DNA of 12,614 nucleotides, from positions 1 to 12,614 of the forward strand of contig CAZBYL010000057.1 of assembly GCA_964496275.1 (NCBI GenBank). Reading direction: 5' to 3'. The position numbers and the translations under genes are program-made. The notes below the pieces were generated by a model. The model was not told the origin of the DNA. It saw only the letters and a program-made list of their open reading frames with translations, and ran no database searches. This DNA comes from CAZBYL01 sp964496275. Lineage in GTDB: Bacteria; Synergistota; Synergistia; Synergistales; Synergistaceae. Positions 6,467 through 12,614 of this stretch are shown here, in pieces; the stretch's first letter is position 1; every line of letters starts with the position of its first letter.

Positions 6467-7959
6467 TACTGTAAGTCCCTCCCCAGGAAGAATCTTGTTA
6501 CGATTGCGCCGGCTTCTGTTTTTGTGATGCCCTCTGTATTAAATTCCGGCAGAAACCGCTTTACTATTTCGATTTGTTTGTCTGTAGCCCGATATTCGCC
6601 CCATTTGTCGGCGCGGGATTTGTCCCACAGGTTTCTCATGTCATCATAGTTAGTGCATAGGCTCCGATAGATATCATCAAGTGCCTTTTGGTAGGGCACT
6701 TTTCGCCCCTGCCATAGGACTCGCCCCAATTTATCGGGAGCAGGGAGTCTAAAGCGCGGTTTGCCGAGAATTAGATCCCCGCGCGCGGTGCGGAAGAAGT
6801 TTATCCCGTGCAGGTTATATTTCCTGCCTTTGGCCCAGAGGTTGACGATCTGTGCGTTGCGTATCCAGTATTTCGGCGTGTCCATGACGCGCTGTATATC
6901 GTCGGGCAGGTCAAAGATGTCTTCGTTTTTCAGCATATCCTGCGGGTCTAGCAGGCTTGCGTCTATGCCGAGCAGAGAGGGCGCTGTACAGAGGTTTATC
7001 GCTGAAGCCCCGACGCAGTCAATGAGTGTCAGAGATTCTTTCCCGGGATATAGTCTTGTTCCGCGCCCTACCATTTGTGTGTAGAGAGCGACGTTTTTTG
7101 TAGGCCGGGCAATTATCACTGTCTCGATGTTTGGCAGGTCTGTTCCTTCGGTAAATACCATGCAGTTGACGATGCATTTCAATTCCCCGCGTTTGAATCT
7201 CTCAAGGGTAAGAGACCTATCTTTACCACCTATAACGACCTCACTGCCGGGGATTTCCCGCGCTATTGCCTCTGCATGTGCCACCGAAACGGCAAAGATA
7301 AGGGTCTGCCCTTTAGCGAACCGACGGTACGCGTCGGCAATTGCCTGATTTGCGGAGGCGATGTTTACCGCCGCTTCAAGTTCATCAGCCGAATAATCAC
7401 CCAGCCGACTGGATACGTCACGCAGGTCGAAACCAATATCGCAGCGCAGGCAGTGTATGTTGCTGAGATAACCATTTTTTATCCCCCATTCAAGGTCACG
7501 CTCGAAGATGATGTCTTCAAATATGTCATCAAGGCCTATTCCGTCTCCTCTGTTTGGAGTGGCGGTGAAGCCGAGAGTGAGCCGCGGTTTGAAATGGGCA
7601 AGAATTTTGCGGTAGCTCTGCGCTGCGGCGTGGTGAGCCTCATCCACTACTACAATATCAAACATGTCGGGCGGAAATTTTTTGAGGCGGCGAACGATTG
7701 AGGGTACAGAGGCGGAGATAATTTCTTCAAAGCAGCTATGGCTATCGCCCTGCTCAATGCCTACAGGTACGTCAAAATATTTCACGGGCTGGCGCACTAG
7801 TTCGTCACGGTGCGACAATATGAGCATACGTCCGCGGCGGGGGATGTGTGCAAAGGTGACTGTTTTGCCCATGCCTGTGGCCATTTGTATGAGGTAGGCT
7901 CCCCTTTCGGGGAGCGCCTCGATACATTCTTGCTGGTATGGTCTTAATTTCATCATCAT
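6466..7959 (-). CDS. SF2 DEAH-box helicase
   Basis: A 497-residue ATP-dependent helicase or translocase. Visible motifs are LRPYQQE (5-11, Q-like), motif I MATGMGKT (26-33), motif II DEAHH (106-110), motif III TAT (132-134), motif V EGTDLP (271-276) and motif VI QMVGRGTRL (295-303). The two RecA-like lobes end near residue 350. The remaining 145 residues hold an extension with ATDKQIEIVKRF and ITKTEAGAIV near the end, a pattern I associate with phage members of this group. It probably remodels forks or recombination intermediates, alongside the separate SF3 helicase. Three consecutive ATG codons (7959, 7956, 7953) are possible starts. The first overlaps the preceding stop as TGATG and no strong ribosome binding site is seen, so coupling is likely. 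Confidence 0.92.
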   Translation of the reverse strand: MMMKLRPYQQECIEALPERGAYLIQMATGMGKTVTFAHIPRRGRMLILSHRDELVRQPVKYFDVPVGIEQGDSHSCFEEIISASVPSIVRRLKKFPPDMFDIVVVDEAHHAAAQSYRKILAHFKPRLTLGFTATPNRGDGIGLDDIFEDIIFERDLEWGIKNGYLSNIHCLRCDIGFDLRDVSSRLGDYSADELEAAVNIASANQAIADAYRRFAKGQTLIFAVSVAHAEAIAREIPGSEVVIGGKDRSLTLERFKRGELKCIVNCMVFTEGTDLPNIETVIIARPTKNVALYTQMVGRGTRLYPGKESLTLIDCVGASAINLCTAPSLLGIDASLLDPQDMLKNEDIFDLPDDIQRVMDTPKYWIRNAQIVNLWAKGRKYNLHGINFFRTARGDLILGKPRFRLPAPDKLGRVLWQGRKVPYQKALDDIYRSLCTNYDDMRNLWDKSRADKWGEYRATDKQIEIVKRFLPEFNTEGITKTEAGAIVTRFFLGRDLQ

Positions 7960-8492
7960 CAGAACGGCAGTTTCATGTCTTTGCCCGATTCACTGCCGAC
8001 TTCATCGCGCATGCTCATAAAATCGGCAGGAGCAGGTGAGGATGCGGACGAGCCGTTTCCATCGGGTTCTGACCACGGCGCAAGTCCTTCCTGTCTCTTG
8101 CGCGTAAGGAAGTATGATATTGCGTTTTGTATTTCGCCTTTCTGCTGGTTCATTTCCTGTTTGACGCGGGCGGCGCCGACTTTGCCGCGCCAGTTGAGGA
8201 TGTTCATGTCTCCGACTTTCAGGTTGAATGATTCCCAGAGTTCGCCAAGTTTCTGGTTGGTCATTTGTTTTTTCTCTGCAAATTTAGGATCATCGGGCTG
8301 TGGAAAGACAATATAGAACCACAGTTTTATTTTCTTGCCTGATACGGCGAGTGTGAGTTTAAACATTTCATTGCCGGCTTTGCTTGTAGTTTCCTCTGCT
8401 TCTTCAATACGCACTCGGTAATCTCCGGGAGCAATAGGCGTGAAATGTCCGTCGGGGTTGTAGTCTTTTGCGTCGTAGTTCCAATTAGGCAT
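7959..8492 (-). CDS. DUF669-like protein, probable phage ssDNA-binding partner
   Basis: A 177-residue protein whose N-terminal part (IAPGDYRVRIEEAEETTSKAGNE region, about 18-60) matches the pattern of DUF669 phage proteins, which lie beside recombination ATPases. The predicted beta-rich body (20-130) is followed by a low-complexity Ser/Ala/Pro linker (145-160) and an end reading KDMKLPF. This recalls the flexible tail and -PF tip that bacterial SSB uses to recruit partners, so an ssDNA-binding role is plausible though not proven. ATG 8492 is chosen because AAGGAGG lies about nine bases upstream and it overlaps the ATPase stop by 8 bases. The frame stays open upstream to 8654, but that part overlaps the ATPase gene. 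Confidence 0.72.
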   Translation of the reverse strand: MPNWNYDAKDYNPDGHFTPIAPGDYRVRIEEAEETTSKAGNEMFKLTLAVSGKKIKLWFYIVFPQPDDPKFAEKKQMTNQKLGELWESFNLKVGDMNILNWRGKVGAARVKQEMNQQKGEIQNAISYFLTRKRQEGLAPWSEPDGNGSSASSPAPADFMSMRDEVGSESGKDMKLPF

Positions 8493-9177
8493 TGTTTGTT
8501 TCCTCCTTGTTCTTGTTATTATCCGGAGTAAGTAAGCTCTCCGGTGTACAAAACTGACGTTTGAAAAACCTATCTTTAGCCACAAGCGTAGCCTGTGCCT
8601 CAAGACGGATGTATCTGTTGGAATCTTTCGGAGATATAATGAGTTCGCCCACAATATCGCAAAGTCCGCAGATGTTTTCCGCGGTTTTCCCGCTCATCAT
8701 GGGGCGTGTCTGAGTAAATTTCGTCCCGTCTACGGCGATGACTTCTTTGTATTCCTCCCATGCCGTGAGGATTATGTTTGCAGGTAAAATCCTAAGGCGG
8801 CGGCAAGTATCTACAAGCTTAAACTGCACTTGGTTGTAGTGTGCCAGTTCCGGCGCTCCTCCGTTTCTCCCTGTGCGCCCCAAAATTGTGAGCAGTCCGC
8901 GCTCAAGCTCAGAGAGAGAGTCGAGACACACGTTGTCATAGGTGCACTTCGTTTCTAATTCTTCGAGGATATCTTTCATGTTTTTCATTTCGGGGTCGAG
9001 CCGTACAATGTCGACTCGCTCATTCCCCATGAGCACGTCTGCGCCTCTGTCAACGTCAATAATTAAAGTACGCCCTGGCAATGCCCCCAGTGCCGTAGTT
9101 TTTCCCATCCCGGGGGCTCCGTATAACAACACAGTCTGACGCCGAACTTTCAAGTCCTTACCATTCAAAATTTCCAT
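8485..9177 (-). CDS. Sak4-like RecA-fold recombination ATPase (AAA_24 type)
   Basis: A 230-residue single-domain P-loop ATPase. Walker A is GAPGMGKTT (20-28), a Walker B-like strand is NVCLDS (82-87, Asp86), and a sensor-like strand is IILTAWEE (135-142). The DVDRGADVL segment (41-49) after the second strand is typical of this phage nucleotide-binding group. Sak4 relatives promote single-strand annealing and usually work with an SSB-like protein. Here the DUF669-like gene is immediately downstream (8-base overlap) and an exonuclease is immediately upstream (20-base overlap), which supports the call. The ATG has GAGGAATTAA directly before it. The C-terminal tail (PDNNKNKEETNNA) is polar and probably disordered. 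Confidence 0.82.
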   Translation of the reverse strand: MEILNGKDLKVRRQTVLLYGAPGMGKTTALGALPGRTLIIDVDRGADVLMGNERVDIVRLDPEMKNMKDILEELETKCTYDNVCLDSLSELERGLLTILGRTGRNGGAPELAHYNQVQFKLVDTCRRLRILPANIILTAWEEYKEVIAVDGTKFTQTRPMMSGKTAENICGLCDIVGELIISPKDSNRYIRLEAQATLVAKDRFFKRQFCTPESLLTPDNNKNKEETNNA

Positions 9178-9967
9178 TTAATTCCTCACACTGCCTTTCC
9201 TTCTTCACAAACCCCACCAAACACTCAGGGTCATAATCCTGACAAATTGCCTGATACGCGCAAGGCATAATTGAGCAGCAACTCGGATTCCGATAAAAAA
9301 TCTTTCTCCCCTGTTGAAGCGACCGCCCCAAATAAACCAGCTCCCGCTTAAAATCCTCAATCTCCTCCGAAGCGCGAACCACTGTAAAACAATCCACCTT
9401 CTCAGCGTCAAACCACTCACGCTGACGGGTCAGCAAGTCCCGCGCCTGAGCCTCGGCATCCCCTTCCAGCTTTTTCGACGGCAGCAGCTTCGGCTTTGCG
9501 CATACCGTATAGACAATCCTATTGACCGGCTCACCTCTCAAAAGCGAAAGAGCCAGAAGATAACAAGAGACTTGGTCATCGAGATACAGCCGTGTGCGAT
9601 ATTTTTCATCGGGCTTTGTGCCGCTGCTTTTATGTTCAATCGGCGTCCCGTCTCCGCAAAGAGCGTCCATTTTCCCCTTCAAATAGATCCCGGGTGCCAG
9701 CTTCACGCGAAATTCACGCTCTACGTCACACACATTCCAGTTTTGCCACGGGACAAATCTGTTAAATGCCTCAGCCATAGCAGATGGCAAATCGATAACA
9801 TCAAAAGACTCGCCGCGAAGCAGTTTTTCAAGATAAGCGTGATAGGAGGTGCCGGTAACAAGAGTTTCGGCAGATTCAACAGGTTTTAGGCATTCCACAT
9901 ATTCAAAGAAATATTTTTTAGGACAGGATTTAAAGCTTCTAATCATTGAGGCGGTAAGTTCAATCAT
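9158..9967 (-). CDS. RecB/Cas4-type PD-(D/E)XK exonuclease with probable Fe-S cluster
   Basis: A 269-residue nuclease. His43 (GTSYHAYLE), Asp101 (LKGKMDAL), Glu111-x-Lys113 (PIEHKSSG) and Gln132 with Tyr136 (DDQVSCY) match the RecB-family catalytic motifs. Cys15 (SFKSCPKKYFFEY) and C-terminal Cys230 or 231, Cys236 and Cys242 (SCCSIMPCAYQAIC) are placed like the four cysteines that bind 4Fe-4S in AddB and Cas4 nucleases. The expected role is resecting DNA ends to make single strands for the ATPase encoded next. ATG 9967 is preceded by GAGGGGG and overlaps the upstream stop by 8 bases; the frame is open to 10078, but inside the neighbouring gene. It is not accompanied by Cas genes, so a CRISPR role is unlikely. 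Confidence 0.85.
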   Translation of the reverse strand: MIELTASMIRSFKSCPKKYFFEYVECLKPVESAETLVTGTSYHAYLEKLLRGESFDVIDLPSAMAEAFNRFVPWQNWNVCDVEREFRVKLAPGIYLKGKMDALCGDGTPIEHKSSGTKPDEKYRTRLYLDDQVSCYLLALSLLRGEPVNRIVYTVCAKPKLLPSKKLEGDAEAQARDLLTRQREWFDAEKVDCFTVVRASEEIEDFKRELVYLGRSLQQGRKIFYRNPSCCSIMPCAYQAICQDYDPECLVGFVKKERQCEELNGNFEW

Positions 9968-10457
9968 CGCTGCGTTCCCCCTCGTAGTATGTCCCCATGA
10001 GTTTCTTCCAATCGACGTTGTCATCAAGCAGGTTGGGGCAGGAATTGTCGGGGTAGAACCACTTGCGGCCAAGACCAAAGAGCATTTGATACCAGTCGTG
10101 TATGTCCGGTTCCAGTATTGCTCCCTCAGGCCCTATGCGGCGGAGCTCTCTGTAGATAAGCGCGGTGATTTGGCTCTCATCCATCGAAGCTGTTGTTTTG
10201 GCGTAAAACTCGACCATGTAAAAGTATGAGCAGGCGCCGAGCTGGTATAAAATTTCCGCCCACTTTGGCGAGATTTTGCTTGTTTTGGCAAGCTTCATCT
10301 GTTTTTTGCTCCCGCCGCTTTTGTGGTTGACGACAAAGAGAATCATGTCCGGGTCAATATGCTTCAGCTCGTCATATTTTTTTATGAGAGCTTGGGCGAT
10401 GGGTCTGAATTTGCTTGAATAAATTTCATAATCAAATTCTCTGTTTTCTCTGCTCAT
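9960..10457 (-). CDS. Putative phage metallopeptidase-family protein with degenerate HExxH
   Basis: A 165-residue protein resembling the 'putative phage metallopeptidase' family (PF18894 type, from memory). The N-terminus is MSRENREFDYEIY, the middle has a helix with the family-like Ser-rich/Lys-rich segment, and ITALIYRELRRIG (97-109) occupies the place of the usual I-x-HELxHI zinc motif. Both histidines are Arg here (Arg103, Arg107), while Glu104 is kept. IHDW (119-122) matches the downstream HD position. Peptidase activity is therefore doubtful. ATG 10457 has AGGGGG about eight bases upstream. It lies just before the exonuclease gene with an 8-base overlap, so it belongs to the recombination block. 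An alternative is a structural or anti-host protein derived from the family. Confidence 0.6.
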   Translation of the reverse strand: MSRENREFDYEIYSSKFRPIAQALIKKYDELKHIDPDMILFVVNHKSGGSKKQMKLAKTSKISPKWAEILYQLGACSYFYMVEFYAKTTASMDESQITALIYRELRRIGPEGAILEPDIHDWYQMLFGLGRKWFYPDNSCPNLLDDNVDWKKLMGTYYEGERSDD

Positions 10458-10470
10458 GATATAATCCCCC

Positions 10471-10686
10471 TTAGAGTGTCTTGCATTCTTTTTTTATCGT
10501 GGGCTCTTCGGTTGCCGCCGAAGAGCTCATCTTATTTGCCAGCCTCGCCAAATCAAGCCCAATCCAAAAAAGCTTACGCGCCATTATTAAATCCGCCTCG
10601 CGTCCATCAGCGGCATAAGCATTCAGCGCTACCTGCATACAGTCAGATATCTCGGCAACCTTCAAATTAATAATTACCTTACACAT
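10471..10686 (-). CDS. Small protein of unknown function (71 residues)
   Basis: Not recognised. It is predicted to be mostly helical (VAEISDCMQVALNAYAADG, then EADLIMARKLFWIGLDLARLANKM), with a polar, lysine-containing tail. No cysteine cluster or clear membrane segment is seen. ATG 10686 overlaps the previous stop by 13 bases, and the gene ends 13 bases before the metallopeptidase-like gene. The ribosome binding site is weak (GGGAC about eleven bases upstream), so coupling to the gene before it is likely. Confidence 0.6.
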   Translation of the reverse strand: MCKVIINLKVAEISDCMQVALNAYAADGREADLIMARKLFWIGLDLARLANKMSSSAATEEPTIKKECKTL

Positions 10687-10889
10687 TTTTTACTTCGTCC
10701 CTTCTTCGACTCCACATCGCCCAGCTCCACGTCAATATTCGTAAAACTCACCAAATATCCTCCCTTCACACTGCGATACAAAAAATGCGTACAACGAAAC
10801 CCCGTCACCTCCTTCTCAAATAAAAACTCAAACCCTCCGATAATAACCTTATTCTCAGTAGCCTTGACCTTCTTCTGCTTTTTTCCCAT
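10674..10889 (-). CDS. Small basic protein of unknown function (71 residues)
   Basis: Not recognised. Both ends are strongly basic (MGKKQKKVK and SKKGRSKKCVR), with a beta-rich middle (KVIIGGFEFLFEKEV, GGYLVSFTNIDVEL). This could bind nucleic acid, which is inference from charge only. The sole Met start at 10889 gives an unusually long 35-base overlap with the upstream gene, and the best purine-rich site (AAAGGA) is about twelve bases away. The start or the gene itself is therefore less secure than its neighbours, although the frame lies correctly between two co-oriented genes. Confidence 0.5.
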   Translation of the reverse strand: MGKKQKKVKATENKVIIGGFEFLFEKEVTGFRCTHFLYRSVKGGYLVSFTNIDVELGDVESKKGRSKKCVR

Positions 10890-11121
10890 CTCTGCATTTC
10901 ATCCTTTCGAACGCCCTCATAACCTCCTCACGATCCCACTTAAGCGGAGCGTTCGGCGCCAAAATTTCTCTAAATAGCGGACGCTTATTTACCGGCTCCG
11001 GCAAAAAACCTTTCTTGATCCACCCATTCAAAGTCAAAAACGAAAAATCAAACATTGCCTCAAGCTCTTTTTTACCCATCAAGCCCTGTTTAATTAGAGT
11101 CCCGCTCGTTTTTTCCACCAT
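10855..11121 (-). CDS. Small helix-turn-helix DNA-binding protein (AlpA/excisionase-like)
   Basis: An 88-residue protein. MGKKELEAMFDFSFLTLNGWIKKGFLPEPV (residues 15-44; helix-turn-helix about 17-39) is followed by a loop with LKWDREEV (60-67) and a helix. This is the layout of AlpA/MerR-like winged helix-turn-helix regulators and excisionases. It probably binds phage DNA as a regulator or recombination directionality factor. ATG 11121 is chosen because GGAAGGG lies eight bases upstream; a TTG at 11142 extends the frame but has no such site. It follows the antirepressor gene after 48 bases. Which of the two roles applies cannot be told from the sequence. Confidence 0.6.
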   Translation of the reverse strand: MVEKTSGTLIKQGLMGKKELEAMFDFSFLTLNGWIKKGFLPEPVNKRPLFREILAPNAPLKWDREEVMRAFERMKCRDGKKAEEGQGY

Positions 11122-11169
11122 AACCACAACCCTTCCGGCCAAGGATAATGTCGATCTGTGACGCGACGC

Positions 11170-11928
11170 CTACACACAGCGCACACCCTCAAAAAAACGG
11201 CACTTAGCATTTCTTCCACAATCAAAACGCCCCATCCTATTTATAGAACGGATAACTTTTGTCCGAGAAGGAACATCTAAGCCATGTGCTAAGCACCAGC
11301 GTGAAAAACACTCATAAAAATCATTGCGGGAGCACTGTGCGAGAGGATCTATCACACAGCATTCATTAATAAAACACTCAATCTGACTTATAAAATCATC
11401 AGAAAAACAATCCTCATCTCCGCCATCAGCCTCAATCTCCGAAGAGACGCCAATCAGTTTGTAATAGCGGCGCATGATTCTCTTTTTCATTGCAATAGTC
11501 ATCACATCACGAAACGCTGTTACCCCATCCAATGCGTAGCGTGCTGTTTTGTAATCAAGTTCAATTTCGGGTGTCTGCATTATGGCTTCTTGGAATATGG
11601 GGTTTTGGTACATTCCTGTTTTGCGGATAGCCGGCAGTACATCGTGGGTTATCCAGCGTTTGAATTTTTTAGCCTCTTCTTTGCGACTTCTGAGGATTAA
11701 GCTATATAAGCCAGGTTCGTTTATGATTGTCATAGACTGCGTTCCACCATGGGTGTAAATATTACTTACATCCTTCTCATCGTCATCTAATCCATCAACT
11801 ACCATACGTGAATTTGTCAGTTCCAATACATCACATACATCTTTAGCGACCCACCACGGTTCGCCGTCAATGTCCAGTATGCGTATTTCTTTATCCTCAT
11901 AGTTAAAAATCTTGATGTCGTTTTCCAT
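11170..11928 (-). CDS. BRO-N family phage antirepressor with D5-type C-terminal domain
   Basis: A 252-residue protein. Residues about 5-108 are a typical BRO-N domain: IFNYEDKEIRILDIDGEPWW, VAKDVCDVLEL, MTIINEPGLYSLILRSRKEEAKKFKRW and HDVLPAIRKTGMY, split here across the domain. Such proteins counter the phage repressor or act as DNA-binding regulators. The C-terminal part is not one of the common KilA-C/ANT partners. Residues about 184-252 resemble the winged-helix tail of the primase-helicase in this same operon (see findings). The ATG has AAAGGAGA about seven bases upstream and follows a 39-base gap, so this gene is translated independently. No promoter stands out in that gap. Codon style shifts after about residue 150. 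Confidence 0.85.
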   Translation of the reverse strand: MENDIKIFNYEDKEIRILDIDGEPWWVAKDVCDVLELTNSRMVVDGLDDDEKDVSNIYTHGGTQSMTIINEPGLYSLILRSRKEEAKKFKRWITHDVLPAIRKTGMYQNPIFQEAIMQTPEIELDYKTARYALDGVTAFRDVMTIAMKKRIMRRYYKLIGVSSEIEADGGDEDCFSDDFISQIECFINECCVIDPLAQCSRNDFYECFSRWCLAHGLDVPSRTKVIRSINRMGRFDCGRNAKCRFFEGVRCV

Positions 11929-11967
11929 GTTGCTGTCTCCTTTCTTTTCTCTCTTTGTGCAGGGGGG

Positions 11968-12597
11968 CTATTCTTCTTTTGTTGAAAGCGACATTAGGAA
12001 TTCTACGCAGCGGTTGGCTTCGGATTCTGAATCTACGTTGATGTCAAAATTTTTGGTTTCAGCTGAATCAAAAAGGCTATTGCCTGTACTGTAAGCAGTG
12101 ATCTTATATTCCGGTTTGTTGGGGTTGACTGGGTGGATAAAAATAGGGTGTTGTGTAATCATAATCAGTCTTATTGGACTTTGTTCTGCTACACGATCAT
12201 TACGCACATCCTCGCGTGTCGCTGTGCCGCACTTTTTGATGGTGGCAAGAAGCAACATGTCTTCCACAAGCGATTCCGGCTTATCGGTTGGGCCAATAAA
12301 TAAGACCCATCCTGCGCGCGTTTCAATCCTGATAAAATATTCTATTGCGTTGATTAAATTCGCGGACTGGTTCATACTTGCCAAACTTTTCTGCTGTGCC
12401 GGCAAGAACATTTTTCGATTTTCTATTGTTGCGCTGGTCACAGAATCATCTCTTACATACACAACAATGGGGTCGTGCCCACAGGGCATGTTTTTCTGTG
12501 TATGGTTAAATTTGATATATCTCCCTATGCGTTCAATCATTTTATTTCTCTCCTTTCTTCCACATACGTCACAATGGTAGATTTTTGCTTGGCTCAT
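11968..12597 (-). CDS. Zinc-finger-like protein of unknown function (209 residues)
   Basis: Not recognised beyond its N-terminus. Cys9 and Cys12 (YHCDVCGRK) and Cys39 with His41 (MPCGHDP) could bind one zinc ion. The remaining 165 residues have mixed predicted strands and helices (GWVLFIGPTDKPESLVEDMLLLATIKKCG; IRLIMITQHPIFIHP) and an acidic end. No signal peptide or membrane span is seen. ATG 12597 has AAGGAA about ten bases before it, near the window edge, so the upstream promoter is not visible. It is the most promoter-proximal gene in view and precedes the antirepressor. Early phage genes in this position often act on host functions, but nothing in the sequence shows that here. Confidence 0.7.
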   Translation of the reverse strand: MSQAKIYHCDVCGRKERNKMIERIGRYIKFNHTQKNMPCGHDPIVVYVRDDSVTSATIENRKMFLPAQQKSLASMNQSANLINAIEYFIRIETRAGWVLFIGPTDKPESLVEDMLLLATIKKCGTATREDVRNDRVAEQSPIRLIMITQHPIFIHPVNPNKPEYKITAYSTGNSLFDSAETKNFDINVDSESEANRCVEFLMSLSTKEE

Positions 12598-12614
12598 TTA
12601 CTCTATCTTCCTTA

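Noticed and set aside
7075..7701. Rightward open frame of 208 codons
   Set aside because: It lies wholly antisense to the SF2 helicase, whose motifs are intact, and its product resembles no family.
8493..8654. Upstream extension of the DUF669-like protein
   Set aside because: The extension lies within the ATPase gene, and a strong AAGGAGG site fixes the start at 8492.
9314..9889. Rightward open frame of 191 codons
   Set aside because: It is antisense to the exonuclease with clear catalytic residues and has no sign of a ribosome binding site or domain.
9158..9967. CRISPR-associated Cas4
   Set aside because: The motifs fit Cas4-like nucleases in general, but no repeats, cas1 or cas2 are present, and the neighbours are phage recombination genes.
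9968..10078. Upstream extension of the exonuclease
   Set aside because: It overlaps the metallopeptidase-like gene, and GAGGGGG before 9967 gives a better start.
11122..11169. Possible promoter or hairpin in the gap after the antirepressor
   Set aside because: Only a four-base-pair stem and no recognisable promoter hexamers are visible.
12098..12580. Rightward open frame of 160 codons with a hydrophobic start resembling a membrane protein
   Set aside because: It is antisense to the 11968-12597 gene. The hydrophobicity arises from complementing charged codons, and the product is low-quality.

Overview
The window reads as one end of an integrated tailed-phage genome (prophage) or a closely related integrative element. 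The left edge carries what looks like the last 19 bases of a tRNA gene (acceptor strand plus CCA). Next comes a short non-coding leader with a strong hairpin, a plausible promoter and short repeats, and then a rightward P4-type tyrosine integrase. Everything from 1420 to 12597 is on the minus strand and forms one very tightly packed early operon. It runs toward the integrase and ends in a hairpin shared by the two convergent units.

In transcription order (right to left) the operon encodes: a zinc-finger-like protein of unknown role (11968-12597); a BRO-N antirepressor (11170-11928); a small helix-turn-helix protein (10855-11121); two unrecognised 71-residue proteins; a putative phage metallopeptidase-family protein whose HExxH motif is degenerate (9960-10457); a RecB/Cas4-type exonuclease with probable Fe-S cysteines; a Sak4-like RecA-fold ATPase; a DUF669-like protein with an SSB-like C-terminal tip; an SF2 helicase; three very small genes, two of them cysteine-rich; a C5-cytosine DNA methyltransferase; a 61-residue protein; a RecU-like PD-(D/E)XK nuclease; a TOPRIM primase fused to an SF3 helicase; and a RinA/ArpU-like regulator. 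Three of these genes (6004-6111, 6338-6466 and the reassigned 4497-4682) are very short, but good ribosome binding sites and ATGA/TAATG junctions support them.

Together the genes make a self-contained DNA replication and recombination module. It has a primase-helicase, an accessory helicase, a nuclease/annealase/SSB-like trio, a resolvase-like nuclease to finish recombination, and a methyltransferase that probably protects phage DNA. An antirepressor and a terminal regulator provide control. No terminase, capsid, tail, lysis, CI/Cro-type repressor or CRISPR sequence is present, so the lysogeny switch and late genes must lie beyond the right edge.

The host cannot be fixed from this sequence. 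Strong GGAGG-type ribosome binding sites and the Sak4/DUF669/metallopeptidase gene set are typical of prophages of Firmicutes and relatives. The P4-type integrase next to a tRNA is more common in Gram-negative bacteria. A Gram-negative Firmicute (Negativicutes) or a Synergistota-like host would fit both, but this is inference.

No wholly new system is obvious. The best leads are the His-to-Arg metallopeptidase relative, the antirepressor that shares a C-terminal domain with the primase-helicase, the tiny cysteine-rich gene cassette between helicase and methyltransferase, and the uncharacterised zinc-finger-like gene at the promoter-proximal edge.
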